From Lachnospiraceae bacterium (GTDB lineage: Bacteria > Bacillota > Clostridia > Lachnospirales > Lachnospiraceae): a DNA stretch of 64,000 nt. Where the stretch lies: NCBI GenBank assembly GCA_017938405.1, contig JAGBBP010000011.1:1-64000 (forward strand), in the 5' to 3' direction. This document shows, piece by piece, positions 9,239 through 18,869 of the stretch; within the stretch, counting starts at the first letter, position 1; every line of letters starts with the position of its first letter. The position numbers and the translations under genes were made by a program. The notes under the pieces are model-generated. The model saw only the letters and a program-made list of their open reading frames with translations. It was not told the origin of the DNA and searched no databases.

Positions 9239-11698
9239 ATGGGAAAGTTATATACCGAACAGGCAGAACGGGTATTGCAATATGCGAAACAGGCAGCGGA
9301 GCATTTGTCCCACGGTTATATCGGCAGTGAACATTTGCTTATGGCGCTGCTTCGGGAGAATTGTATTGCAAGAGAAGTGTTGCAGGCAAACGGCATACGG
9401 TCGGAAAAGCTGGATGAGCTGATTGCGCAGCTGATTACGCCCGAGAAGGGTGACCGTCGGAAGAAAATCGGTAACACTCCGCGTCTTACGCGGATTTTGG
9501 AGCAGGCGGAAGTGCAGGCCGGCCATTATAAGAGTGAAAAGATTGGGACAGAACATTTACTGTTAGCCATTTTACAAGAAGAAGACTGCATTGCGGTGCG
9601 TCTTTTGAATACACTGGGAATTCAGGTGCAGAAGATTTATTTTACTACGTTGGAGGCTATGGGGCTGGATGCCAGCCGGGCAAAGGCAGAGTATGCCACC
9701 GGGAAGAGCCGTACCCAGAAAGCCGAAGGGGGTTCCCTGTTAGAGAAGTTCAGTAAGGATATGACGGAGGCGGCAAGGAACGGGAAACTGGACCCGGTTG
9801 TGGGCAGAGAAGAAGAAATCGGCCGTCTGATTCGGATTTTGAGCCGCAGAACAAAGAATAATCCGTGTCTGGTGGGAGAACCGGGCGTCGGAAAAACGGC
9901 GGTAGTGGAAGGATTGGCCCGCCGGATTGCGGAAGGAAATGTGCCGGATTGCATGAAGCAAAAGCGTGTCCTTTCCCTGGATTTATCCGCCATGGTGGCC
10001 GGAACAAAGTATCGCGGCGAATTTGAAGAGCGGATTAAGCGGGTGATGGATGAGGCAATTTCCGACGGAAATGTTTTGATATTTATTGACGAGCTGCATA
10101 CCATTATCGGTGCCGGCGGTGCGGAAGGAGCTTTGGATGCCTCCAATATTATGAAGCCGGCGCTGGCAAGAGACGAATTTCAGGTCATCGGTGCCACCAC
10201 CAGGGAAGAGTACCGGAAGCATATTGAAAAGGACGCGGCACTGGAACGCAGATTCCAGCCGGTGGTAGTGGAAGAACCGTCTATAGAAGAGGCAGAAGCA
10301 ATTTTGTCCGGTCTGAAGGCTGTTTATGAAGCACATCACGGCATTGTAATCAGTGATGCCGCGATTAAAGCAGCGGTGAAGCTTTCGGAGCGTTATATCA
10401 ATGACCGGTTCCTGCCGGATAAGGCCATTGACGTATTGGATGAGGCCGCATCAAAGCTTCGTCTTTCCGGTTTGTCTTTTAATACGGCAGAACAGGAAAA
10501 GAAAAAACAATTAGAGCAACTGGAGGCGGAGAAGGAACGTTTGTTATTGTCCGGAGATGCGGAAGGAGCCATTGCGGTTGCTGCAAAGCAGAAGCGGTTA
10601 AGAGCCCGTCTGGAAAACGGTACGGCAACGGAGCAGGAGCGCCCAGTGCTTTACGAAGATATGATTGCGGATGTGATTTCCGCCTGGACCAAGGTGCCGC
10701 TTGCGAAGCTTTGCGAAGCGGAAAGCGAACGGCTGTTAAAGCTTCCGGAGGTACTGCGTAAGCGTGTCATCGGGCAGGAGGATGCGGTAACGGCGGTGGC
10801 AAAGGCCATTCGTCGTGCAAGGGTAGGCTTGCAGAATCCGCAGCGTCCGATTGGATCGTTTTTATTCCTCGGGCCTACCGGTGTGGGTAAGACGGAGCTT
10901 TCCAAGGCCCTTGCGGAGGCGGTATTCGGGAAGGAAGACGCACTGATTCGCGTGGATATGTCCGAATATATGGAAAAGCACAGTGTATCCAAAATGATCG
11001 GTTCGCCGCCGGGGTATGTAGGGCATGATGAGGGCGGTCAGTTAAGCGAAAAGATTCGTCGGAATCCGTATTCCGTGGTGTTGTTTGATGAACTGGAAAA
11101 GGCTCATCCGGATGTGTTTAATATTTTGCTTCAGGTGCTGGAGGACGGTCATATTACGGATGCTCAGGGCCGGAAAGTAAGTTTTAAGAATACGATTATT
11201 ATTATGACTTCCAATACGGGGGCACAGCGGATTATGGAACCGAAGAACCTCGGTTTTATAAGTACAGCGGATGCGTCGGCGGATTATGAACGGATGCGGG
11301 CTGCGGTAATGGAAGAAGTAAAGCATAATTTCAAACCGGAGTTCCTGAACCGTATTGATGAAACCATCGTATTTAAAACGTTGGGTACCGAGGCACTAAA
11401 GGAAATTGCGAACCTGCAAATCGCAGAAGTGGTGAAGCGTTGTAAAGAGCAGCTTTCCATTACGCTAAAACCGGAGCCGTCCGTGGCGGAGTTTATTGTG
11501 AAGAAGGGTTCCGATGAAAAGTACGGTGCAAGACCGATTCGTCGTGCGGTACAGATTCACATGGAAGATTTGATTGCGGAAGAGATTTTGAGCGGCAAAG
11601 TGGCAGAAGGGGATACGGCAGTTTTAACCCTGCAGGAGGGAGAAACGCCGGAAAAAACAGTACTTCGACTGCGCCGCGTGCGAAAGTGTAAGAAATAG
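9239..11698 (+). CDS. clpC: AAA+ unfoldase ClpC
   Basis: This 819-residue ATPase feeds proteins to ClpP. The order is two Clp N repeats (about 5-75 and 80-145), AAA1 with GEPGVGKTAV and FIDELH, a short coiled middle domain (about 410-460), AAA2 with GPTGVGKTEL and VVLFDELEKAHPDV, and a C-terminal D2-small domain. Length and middle-domain size fit ClpC rather than ClpB. The ctsR-mcsA-mcsB genes that precede clpC in Bacillus are absent; a GntR gene takes their place, so heat-shock control may differ. AGAAAGG precedes the ATG. Confidence 0.95.
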   Translation: MGKLYTEQAERVLQYAKQAAEHLSHGYIGSEHLLMALLRENCIAREVLQANGIRSEKLDELIAQLITPEKGDRRKKIGNTPRLTRILEQAEVQAGHYKSEKIGTEHLLLAILQEEDCIAVRLLNTLGIQVQKIYFTTLEAMGLDASRAKAEYATGKSRTQKAEGGSLLEKFSKDMTEAARNGKLDPVVGREEEIGRLIRILSRRTKNNPCLVGEPGVGKTAVVEGLARRIAEGNVPDCMKQKRVLSLDLSAMVAGTKYRGEFEERIKRVMDEAISDGNVLIFIDELHTIIGAGGAEGALDASNIMKPALARDEFQVIGATTREEYRKHIEKDAALERRFQPVVVEEPSIEEAEAILSGLKAVYEAHHGIVISDAAIKAAVKLSERYINDRFLPDKAIDVLDEAASKLRLSGLSFNTAEQEKKKQLEQLEAEKERLLLSGDAEGAIAVAAKQKRLRARLENGTATEQERPVLYEDMIADVISAWTKVPLAKLCEAESERLLKLPEVLRKRVIGQEDAVTAVAKAIRRARVGLQNPQRPIGSFLFLGPTGVGKTELSKALAEAVFGKEDALIRVDMSEYMEKHSVSKMIGSPPGYVGHDEGGQLSEKIRRNPYSVVLFDELEKAHPDVFNILLQVLEDGHITDAQGRKVSFKNTIIIMTSNTGAQRIMEPKNLGFISTADASADYERMRAAVMEEVKHNFKPEFLNRIDETIVFKTLGTEALKEIANLQIAEVVKRCKEQLSITLKPEPSVAEFIVKKGSDEKYGARPIRRAVQIHMEDLIAEEILSGKVAEGDTAVLTLQEGETPEKTVLRLRRVRKCKK

Positions 11699-11758
11699 TG
11701 AAACTTTTATGAGCAATTTATGAATCTGTGAAAAAATGTGGAAAAAAGTAGTCGGTTG

Positions 11759-11767
11759 TGCTATACT
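11759..11767 (+). promoter_or_regulatory. Extended -10 promoter
   Basis: TGCTATACT is an extended -10 element about 50 nt before the next start codon. There is no convincing -35. It marks a probable new transcription unit after clpC. Confidence 0.4.
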
Positions 11768-11817
11768 GATATTGTAAGAAATAACAGAAGGATAACCTGT
11801 TACAGGAGGATAAGAAA

Positions 11818-12222
11818 ATGGCAGATCTGATTTATATTCAGGATAACGGAAAGCTTGCGTTTGGGGATTACACGCTTGCTGCAAAGGCAAAGGCCGACGG
11901 TTTTGAATTTGGCGGGGACTTGTATAAAGTAAAGACGTTTCAGGAGATTACGAAGCTGGAGCGCAACGGTTTGTTTGCGTATGAGTCCGTTCCGGGAACG
12001 AATGTAACGGATTTTTCCGCAAATGATAAGGAGATGGAGTTTACCGTAGCCGGTACTACCGATACCCAGGTGGCTCTGGGGTTAGAGCCGGAGAAGGAGT
12101 TTAAGCTCTACATCGACGGTACCAACATCGGTAAGATGAAGACCAATCTGGGCGGTAAGCTGGTATTCAGTTTACAGCTTGCGGGCGGAAGAGGTTCCGA
12201 AGTACGTGTAGTAAAGCAGTAA
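11818..12222 (+). CDS. Small conserved Lachnospiraceae protein of unknown function
   Basis: 134 residues with a perfect ribosome site (AGGAGG). No signal peptide or membrane segment. The sequence alternates beta-prone stretches: an N-terminal half with FGDYTLAAKAK and KTFQEITKLERNGLF, and a C-terminal half with a Gly-rich NLGGKLVFSLQL hairpin. Similar proteins are, from memory, sometimes labelled endosialidase in databases. Nothing in the sequence supports an enzyme. It precedes radA by 16 nt and likely shares its transcript. Confidence 0.65.
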   Translation: MADLIYIQDNGKLAFGDYTLAAKAKADGFEFGGDLYKVKTFQEITKLERNGLFAYESVPGTNVTDFSANDKEMEFTVAGTTDTQVALGLEPEKEFKLYIDGTNIGKMKTNLGGKLVFSLQLAGGRGSEVRVVKQ

Positions 12223-12238
12223 GAGTTGCGGGGGAGTT

Positions 12239-13609
12239 ATGGCAAAAGGGAAACTTGTGTTTTTTTGTAAAGAATGTGGGATGGAATCGCCGAAATGGCT
12301 CGGACAGTGTCCGGGCTGTAAGGCGTGGAATTCTTTGGTAGAGGCGCCGCAAGCAGGAAAGACGAAGTCTGCTTTCGGCGTTTCGTCGTTATCCGTGGCA
12401 GAGCCGGTGCTTCTTTCGGAAGTGGATACGGGAGAAGAAGAGCGTATGGTGACCGGCATCGGGGAACTGGACCGGGTACTGGGCGGCGGTATTGTGGTAG
12501 GTTCGCTGGTATTGGTGGGCGGTGACCCGGGTATCGGAAAGTCCACCCTTCTGCTTCAGATGTGTTATGCATTGGCAAAGAAGGAGCGGAAGGTATTGTA
12601 CGTATCCGGCGAGGAGTCTATAAGACAGATCCGGATGCGGGCAGACCGGTTACAGGTGACTGACGGCAGTACGCTTTTGCTGGCGGAGACCAGTTTAAAT
12701 CGTGTGGAAGAGACCATACGGCAGATTACGCCGGAGGTGGTGATTATCGACTCCATCCAGACCATTTACCGGGAAGAGACGGAGGCGGCACCGGGCAGTC
12801 CCGGACAGATTAAGGAGGCGACGGCGTCTCTTTTACGTTTGGCCAAAGGCCTCGGAATAACGATTTTTATTATCGGTCACGTGACAAAGGAAGGCGTGGT
12901 GGCCGGTCCCCGTATGCTGGAACATATGGTGGATACGGTGCTTTATTTCGAGGGAGAGAATCATATTTCTTACCGTATTCTGCGTGCGGTAAAGAACCGT
13001 TTCGGTTCCACCAACGAAATCGGAGTATTTGAAATGGCAGGTGCGGGGCTTCGTGAAGTGAAGAACCCGTCGGAATATATGTTGGAGGGGCGGCCGGAGG
13101 ACGAGCCGGGTTCGGTTGTTACGGCAGCTATGGAGGGCACCCGTCCGATTCTGGTGGAGGTGCAGGCCTTGGTATCTCCTACCAGCTTTAATATGCCGCG
13201 GCGTACGGCGGCAGGTACGGATTATAACCGGGTAACCCTTTTGATGGCCGTACTGGAAAAACGTCTGGGGATTTCCCTGGCGGGCTGCGATGCCTATGTG
13301 AATGTGGCAGGCGGTATGAAGATTACGGAGCCGTCCTTGGACTTGGCCATTGTGTTGGCGCTTTTGTCCAGCTACCGCAATCGTCCCCTTCCGCCACGGA
13401 CGGTGGCTTTCGGAGAAGTGGGACTGACCGGAGAAATTCGTGCGGTGAATCTGATGCAGGCCCGGATTGCGGAGGCGGCAAAGATGGGGTACCGTACGGT
13501 GATTGTACCGAAGCGGAAAAAAGCCGAAGGGGAGAAAAAGGAAGATGGCATTCAGGTGATTGAGGTGGCAACGGTACAGGATTTGCAGGCGGTACTGCGG
13601 AATTTGTAA
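12239..13609 (+). CDS. radA: DNA repair protein RadA (Sms)
   Basis: This 456-residue RecA-like ATPase drives branch migration in recombinational repair. It shows an N-terminal zinc finger (CKECG...CPGC, residues 9-26), Walker A GGDPGIGKST, Walker B VVIIDSIQT, the RadA-specific KNRFGST motif near residue 258, and a C-terminal Lon-protease-like domain. Length is normal. It starts 16 nt after the small upstream gene, and the usual clpC-radA neighbourhood of Firmicutes is kept, with the 134-residue protein in between. Confidence 0.97.
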   Translation: MAKGKLVFFCKECGMESPKWLGQCPGCKAWNSLVEAPQAGKTKSAFGVSSLSVAEPVLLSEVDTGEEERMVTGIGELDRVLGGGIVVGSLVLVGGDPGIGKSTLLLQMCYALAKKERKVLYVSGEESIRQIRMRADRLQVTDGSTLLLAETSLNRVEETIRQITPEVVIIDSIQTIYREETEAAPGSPGQIKEATASLLRLAKGLGITIFIIGHVTKEGVVAGPRMLEHMVDTVLYFEGENHISYRILRAVKNRFGSTNEIGVFEMAGAGLREVKNPSEYMLEGRPEDEPGSVVTAAMEGTRPILVEVQALVSPTSFNMPRRTAAGTDYNRVTLLMAVLEKRLGISLAGCDAYVNVAGGMKITEPSLDLAIVLALLSSYRNRPLPPRTVAFGEVGLTGEIRAVNLMQARIAEAAKMGYRTVIVPKRKKAEGEKKEDGIQVIEVATVQDLQAVLRNL

Positions 13610-13675
13610 GAGATAGAGTGAGAATTTATGGGAAGACTATAATCGGGTGGAAGAATCGGAACAGGAGGTTTGCGG

Positions 13676-15427
13676 ATGAAAAAAGGTACAAAGATAGCAA
13701 TGGGAGTTTTCTGCGGTCTTTTCCTGCTGGGCTGCGGCGCAGGTGTATTGATGCTGAAGAAGATTTCGGCGGCGGGCGGTATCCGCTATTTATATAATGC
13801 AAAACACGATACAACGGGAATGGCAGAGACAGAGTACCATCCGGAAGCAATTACCGGTGTGGAAAGTGCGGTGACAAGTACGGAGCTGACTGACCCGTCG
13901 GTGCTTGGAATTCAGGAAACCATTCGCTTTTCTAAGGGCGGAGAGACGATTGTATGGGATGAGGATTATGCTTATATGCGGCCGGATCTGATTTCTTTTG
14001 CCGAGGAGATTCCGACACGGACGGTGGAAGGGATTTTTACTTTCCGTGGTAATTATCACAGAACCCTGTCCTCCTACGGAACCGCAGCGATTAAAGATGA
14101 AAAATTTGATTCTGAATATTGGAGTTACGATACCGGAAAACTGTTAAAATCCAGCGGAAAAAGCTATTGGACCGGGAACGGCTGGACCGGGCAACCGCTC
14201 ATTATTTCCTGGCCGGAAGAGACCAAGCGGATTATGAATTTATATCCGGAGAAAAAGGCAAAGGAAAATTTTGTAGAAGTGATTTATTCCGGTATGGACG
14301 GATATATTCATTTTCTGGATTTGGAGGATGGCAGCGAGAGCCGGGATGCCATTCATATCGGTATGGTATTTAAGGGAACCGCTTCCTTGCATCCGGCGGG
14401 GATTCCGATGCTGGTGCTGGGCTCCGGTGATGCCCAGACCGGATTATACGGGGAAAATGTGAGCCCGCGGGCTTACATTTACAGTTTGATTGATGGTTCT
14501 AAGTTATACGAGTTCGGAGCCAATGATGCAATGGCGCCTCGTACCTTCCATGCCTATGACAGTTCTCCGGTTTTTCATGTGGCAACGGATACGTTGATTT
14601 ATCCGGGTGAAAACGGTGTTTTATATACGATTAAACTGAATACGGAATATGACAGAGAAGCAGGCACGCTTACGGTGTCCCCGGAGCATGTGGTGGATTA
14701 TACGTATTCCACGTCCCGGGCAACGGAGGATGCTTTTACCTGGGGAATGGAAAATTCTGCGGTGGTAAACGATAATTATTTATATGTGGGAGATAACGGC
14801 GGCGTATTCTACTGCCTGGATTTAAATACCATGTCGATGGTGTGGGCCCAGGATGTATACGGTGATGTAAATTCTTCTCCGATTTTTTCCAAAGAAGAGG
14901 ACGGAGATTTTGTATATGTGGCAACCACCCTGACGGAAGCAATGTTGGACGAGCATTCCATGGGTGAAGTAGCAATTTATAAATTAAATGCAGCAAACGG
15001 AAGCGTGGTTTGGAAAAAGCCGTTTGCCTGTCATAATGTAGACGGCGTGGAGGGCGGTATCCTTGCTACCGGCGTGCTGGGACAGGGGGAAATCGAAGGA
15101 CAGATTATTTATTCCGTGTCCCGTTGTCCGAAGTTGTCTTCCGGATATCTGGTTTCTCTGGATACAAAGACCGGCGAGGCGGTTTGGTTAACGGAGCTTG
15201 ACAATTATGCGTGGAGTTCTACGGTAACCATGTATGCTCAAAGCGGTGCGGTGTATTTGATACAGTGCTGTTCCGACGGAACGATTTTGTTATTTAACGG
15301 GGCAAACGGAGATTTGCGGGATTCGATTTCCTTAAATACTACATTGGAAGCAACTCCGGCGGTATTCGGAAATACGTTGGTGGTTGGTACGCGGGATGAA
15401 CGGATTATCGGTCTTACGGTAAAATAG
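13676..15427 (+). CDS. Membrane-anchored PQQ-like beta-propeller protein
   Basis: About 583 residues from ATG 13676 (AGGAGG 9 nt upstream). An N-terminal hydrophobic helix (about 5-28) contains an LLGCG stretch that could be a lipobox. The rest has repeated beta-propeller blades of the BamB/PQQ_2 type, such as VNDNYLYVGDNGGVFYCLD, IYKLNAANGSVVWKK and VSLDTKTGEAVWL. Such proteins usually scaffold extracytoplasmic complexes; no cofactor site can be shown. It is followed 14 nt later by a solute-binding gene and seems to be cotranscribed with it. Confidence 0.75.
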   Translation: MKKGTKIAMGVFCGLFLLGCGAGVLMLKKISAAGGIRYLYNAKHDTTGMAETEYHPEAITGVESAVTSTELTDPSVLGIQETIRFSKGGETIVWDEDYAYMRPDLISFAEEIPTRTVEGIFTFRGNYHRTLSSYGTAAIKDEKFDSEYWSYDTGKLLKSSGKSYWTGNGWTGQPLIISWPEETKRIMNLYPEKKAKENFVEVIYSGMDGYIHFLDLEDGSESRDAIHIGMVFKGTASLHPAGIPMLVLGSGDAQTGLYGENVSPRAYIYSLIDGSKLYEFGANDAMAPRTFHAYDSSPVFHVATDTLIYPGENGVLYTIKLNTEYDREAGTLTVSPEHVVDYTYSTSRATEDAFTWGMENSAVVNDNYLYVGDNGGVFYCLDLNTMSMVWAQDVYGDVNSSPIFSKEEDGDFVYVATTLTEAMLDEHSMGEVAIYKLNAANGSVVWKKPFACHNVDGVEGGILATGVLGQGEIEGQIIYSVSRCPKLSSGYLVSLDTKTGEAVWLTELDNYAWSSTVTMYAQSGAVYLIQCCSDGTILLFNGANGDLRDSISLNTTLEATPAVFGNTLVVGTRDERIIGLTVK

Positions 15428-15440
15428 AACGGAGGGTATC

Positions 15441-16298
15441 ATGAAATCAAGAACCATCGGCCTATGGGCCGTATTATCGTTATTAGTGATTCTGCTTCTT
15501 CTGACGGCAGCGGGCTTTGCAAAGCCGAAGGGAACGGGGAAGGAGATAACGTCCGTAAAGGACATGGAAGGCTGTGTGATGGCCGGTGTTACGGCGTCCC
15601 GTCTTCCGGGAGAGAATGCGGAGGTATTGTTTGAGACGATTCTCGGCACAAAGCTTTCCGGATACCGGGAGGCTGCGGATATTCCGGGATTATTATATGA
15701 ACTCCGTAGCGGCAGAGCCGATGTGATTGTTTGCCCGGATGTGACGGCAGAGTATTTGCTTCGTACCGAAGAGGATTTGGTGCGGATTGAGGCTCCGGCG
15801 GATACGTCAAACAGCGTGGAGGGTGGCGGGCGTCTTTCCTTCGGTATGGTGCTTCCGAAGGGAGAAGAGGCTTTGTGTGCGGAGCTTAACGCGGCATTGT
15901 TTGAGCTGGAAGACGAAGGGATGTTAAAGGCATTGCAGGTAGCCTATGTGGACGCGGACGAACCGATGGAATTGTACGGGAAAGCGGGGAGTTCGAAGAA
16001 AAAGACCTTGTATGTAGGCGTGACGGGGACAATACCGCCCCTGGATTTGTTGGACGAAAACGGGGTATCCTGCGGGTTCTCCGTGGCGCTGTTAGAAGAA
16101 CTGGAGAAACGGACCGGCTATCATTTTGAGACGGTAACTGTAGCAACAAAGAATGCGTTTACTTCTCTTGAAAGCGGAAAAGTGGATTTGCTTTTTGCTT
16201 ACGGTACCGGTCGGAATACTACGCCGGGAGAAAAAGAGTATTTGATGACCGATGGCTATTATACCATGCAGGAATATGCATATCTGACCTTAAAATAA
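15441..16298 (+). CDS. Solute-binding protein with lobes in swapped order
   Basis: 285 residues with an N-terminal membrane helix (about 5-27). Residues 33-175 resemble the second lobe plus tail of SBP_bac_3 proteins (ITSVKDMEG, ELRSGRADVIV, SFGMVLPKG, ALFELEDEGML). Residues 190-283 resemble the first lobe (LYVGVTGTIPPLDLLDENG, LEELEKRTGYHF, LESGKVDLLFA, TDGYYTMQE). The normal order is the reverse, so this is either a circular permutant or two half-domains joined. A polar amino acid is the family's typical ligand. The permease gene follows 37 nt later, but no ATPase gene is nearby. Confidence 0.65.
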   Translation: MKSRTIGLWAVLSLLVILLLLTAAGFAKPKGTGKEITSVKDMEGCVMAGVTASRLPGENAEVLFETILGTKLSGYREAADIPGLLYELRSGRADVIVCPDVTAEYLLRTEEDLVRIEAPADTSNSVEGGGRLSFGMVLPKGEEALCAELNAALFELEDEGMLKALQVAYVDADEPMELYGKAGSSKKKTLYVGVTGTIPPLDLLDENGVSCGFSVALLEELEKRTGYHFETVTVATKNAFTSLESGKVDLLFAYGTGRNTTPGEKEYLMTDGYYTMQEYAYLTLK

Positions 16299-16335
16299 GG
16301 AACGTGTTTGAAATGAGAGAACGGAGGAAGGAAGC

Positions 16336-17007
16336 ATGATACGAAATCTTTATGACGCGGTATATAATAATTTAATCGGCGGAGGAGCCTATCTGCGGAT
16401 TATTAAGGGCTGCATATTTACTGTTCTGGTGTTTGTGCTGGCGGTAGCGGTGGCTTGTCTGTTTGCGGCCGGATTGACTTTTTTGCGGACGGCGCAGAAT
16501 ATGTTGGTGCAGCGGATCGGGGTGGCGATTACGTTTTTGACAAAAGGGACACCCTTGTATCTGGCATTGTTGTTATGGTATTACACTTTCTTGGGAAGTA
16601 TGCACCGTGGCGGGCTTTTGATTTCGGTGCTTGTGTTCGGAATTTACGGAGGCGGTCATTTGACGGATATTTTAGCCCGGGCGGTCAATAAGGAAACGGC
16701 GCGGCGCAGTACGGCGGTAAACCGCAGGGCAAGAAGAGAATTTTTCTCGGCGTTGCTTCCTTTTGTGACAGAGCAGTCCTTGTTTGAAATCAAGCGTTTG
16801 CTTTGCATTCTGTTACAAATGTCTTCCCTGGCCGGTCTGGTTGGCGTAAATGATGTGACGAAGGTATTGCTTTCTAACGGGTTACAGAACAGTGCCCCGT
16901 TCTTTGCCTTGGGCTGTGGTGTGATTTTTTATTTGGTGCTACAGCTTCTTTTAGAGGCTCTGTTTGCTTGGATCGGAAAGGTTTTAACCGGAGAAGAGGA
17001 AGAATAA
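16336..17007 (+). CDS. Polar amino-acid-type ABC transporter permease, orphan
   Basis: 223 residues with about five membrane helices. The end of the protein (GVNDVTKVLLSN, then a long C-terminal helix LVLQLLLEALF) has the layout of HisM-type permeases. The coupling segment is diverged: GGHLTDILARAVNK replaces the usual E-rich start of the family. No ATP-binding gene lies beside it, so it either borrows an ATPase or has a non-transport role with the permuted binding protein. Confidence 0.7.
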   Translation: MIRNLYDAVYNNLIGGGAYLRIIKGCIFTVLVFVLAVAVACLFAAGLTFLRTAQNMLVQRIGVAITFLTKGTPLYLALLLWYYTFLGSMHRGGLLISVLVFGIYGGGHLTDILARAVNKETARRSTAVNRRARREFFSALLPFVTEQSLFEIKRLLCILLQMSSLAGLVGVNDVTKVLLSNGLQNSAPFFALGCGVIFYLVLQLLLEALFAWIGKVLTGEEEE

Positions 17008-17045
17008 GAGGGACATTCTCCGGACGAGTGTGGTATATTTTTTTC

Positions 17046-17079
17046 CCGGACATCATAGGTTTATAAAAAGATTGTCCGG
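17046..17079 (+). repeat. 7-bp inverted repeat before the SpoIID-like gene
   Basis: CCGGACA (17046-17052) and TGTCCGG (17073-17079) surround an AT-rich 20-nt loop and end at the ribosome site. It could shape translation initiation or bind a regulator; no T-run follows. Confidence 0.35.
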
Positions 17080-17086
17080 AGGGATT

Positions 17087-18838
17087 ATGAAAAAGAAAGG
17101 TTTTTTTCTGACAGCGGTACTTCTTTTGGCGGTACTGCTGTTTTTTTGGAAAGAAAAGGATTTATTTCAGAAGAAGGGGCAGCAATCGGCGACGGGGACA
17201 CCGACACCGGAGATTGCGATGCCGGAAACGCTGAGAAATGTGTGGATTTTATCTTCCACGGAGGAAAGCATTACCTATTTTTACGAGGGAAAGCAGACAA
17301 CCCTTCCTACCAAAGGGAAAGTACAAGACCGGTTGCCGGCCTGTGTCGGTGATTTGACGGTACAAGGGAACGAGATCCTTTCCCTTGTGTTAAAACCGGA
17401 CAAAATCACGGCAAAGGTGTTGCGGGTGGATGAAAAAGAGATGGAACTGGAAGGGTATGGCGTACTTCCTTTGACGGAAGGGTTCAAGGTCTACCGCTTG
17501 TATGACGGCGTGGCGGAGGAACCTTCCGGAAAAATATTGGTAGGGTCCGCAGATACGGAGTTTGTTTTGGAGGGAGGGAAACTGTGTGCGTCACTTCTCA
17601 GGAAAAAGCCCGAACTGAAAAAAATACGTGTCTTAATCGGAACCACCGGTTATCAAGGGTATTATCATGATGCAATCGAGATTACGGCGGATTGCGGATT
17701 CACGGTGACTTCAGGGGAGAAAAAAGAAGTCTGTGAGCCGGGAGAACGTTATCTTCTTACAAGGGAGTCTTTCGGGACGGATTCCGGCAGGCGGGTCATC
17801 GTGCCGGACAAGGCCGACGGAAAATTGACGGTATGTAATTTGAAGCGCTCCTCCGGTACCCCGTCCTACCGCGGGACGTTAGAGGTGGAATGCCGAGGAG
17901 AAGGATTGTTACTGGTGAATGAGGTAACCATGGAGGAGTATTTGTATGCGGTGCTGCCCAGCGAAATGCCGTCAAGCTTCGGAAAAGAGGCCTTAAAGGC
18001 CCAAGCGATTTGTGCCAGAAGTTATGCCTATACGGAGCTTATGGCTAATCGCTACGCGGCCTACGGAGCCCATGTGGACGATAGTGTGGCCAGCCAGGTG
18101 TATAACAACACGGGAGAGACCGAGGCGGCGGTGCTGGCGGTAAAGGAGACCCATGGGCAGGTGCTGTTTTATGAGGATACGGTAGCCCAATGTTATTATT
18201 ATTCTACTTCTGCGGGACACACCGCATCGGCGGAGGATGTGTGGGAAAATGCAAAAGAGATACCGTATCTGTCGGGAAAGCCTACCGCATATGACGGAGA
18301 AAGCCCGTGGTATCGATGGCAAACTTTTTTGTCCTTAAAGGAATTGGAAACGGGAATCAATCAGGCGCTGAAAACGAGATACAGTGTGGTGCCGGAGCAG
18401 ATATTGACCTATGATGCTTCCTCTGGGGAGTTTGTGTCGAAGCCAATCACAGAGACCGGAACCATAAAGAGTATTCAAATCGGAGAAAGAGGAAAGGGAG
18501 GGATTGCGACCCGGTTACGGATTGAAGGGAGCAAAGGAGTATTTTTGGTAAAAAATGAATATAATATCCGTAGTATGTTAGCTCCTCTCGGAAAAGAAAT
18601 TTACCGGGAAAACGGAGAGTGTGTAACGGGAACATCCTTACTGCCCAGTGCATTTGTAGTATTGCAAAAAGGGGTATATGACGGAGAAACCGGATATCTG
18701 CTTACCGGAGGCGGTTACGGGCACGGTGTAGGCATGAGCCAGTGCGGCGCGGATGCCATGGCATCTGCGGGATATTCCTGCGAGGATATTATAAAAGAGT
18801 ACTATCCGGGAACGGAACTGGGATTTATATATCATTGA
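17087..18838 (+). CDS. SpoIID/LytB-domain peptidoglycan hydrolase
   Basis: About 583 residues from ATG 17087 (GGAGGG upstream); an in-frame start at 17030 lacks a ribosome site. A signal anchor (about 5-22) leads to a 200-residue unknown region. The SpoIID domain (about 275-560) then carries the catalytic Glu in LPSEMP, KAQAICARSYA, YYSTSAGHTA and the C-terminal GYGHGVGMSQCGADAMA. The family cuts glycan strands (lytic transglycosylase) during engulfment. This one is longer than SpoIID and has no spoII neighbours, so it is a paralogue rather than the sporulation enzyme itself. Confidence 0.85.
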   Translation: MKKKGFFLTAVLLLAVLLFFWKEKDLFQKKGQQSATGTPTPEIAMPETLRNVWILSSTEESITYFYEGKQTTLPTKGKVQDRLPACVGDLTVQGNEILSLVLKPDKITAKVLRVDEKEMELEGYGVLPLTEGFKVYRLYDGVAEEPSGKILVGSADTEFVLEGGKLCASLLRKKPELKKIRVLIGTTGYQGYYHDAIEITADCGFTVTSGEKKEVCEPGERYLLTRESFGTDSGRRVIVPDKADGKLTVCNLKRSSGTPSYRGTLEVECRGEGLLLVNEVTMEEYLYAVLPSEMPSSFGKEALKAQAICARSYAYTELMANRYAAYGAHVDDSVASQVYNNTGETEAAVLAVKETHGQVLFYEDTVAQCYYYSTSAGHTASAEDVWENAKEIPYLSGKPTAYDGESPWYRWQTFLSLKELETGINQALKTRYSVVPEQILTYDASSGEFVSKPITETGTIKSIQIGERGKGGIATRLRIEGSKGVFLVKNEYNIRSMLAPLGKEIYRENGECVTGTSLLPSAFVVLQKGVYDGETGYLLTGGGYGHGVGMSQCGADAMASAGYSCEDIIKEYYPGTELGFIYH

Positions 18839-18869
18839 GAAGCCCCGTGACAGAGGGGAAGGAGAAAGA

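Noticed and set aside
9637-10146. Minus-strand open frame of 169 codons inside clpC
   Set aside because: Shadow of the ClpC coding frame; no family resemblance and no start signals.
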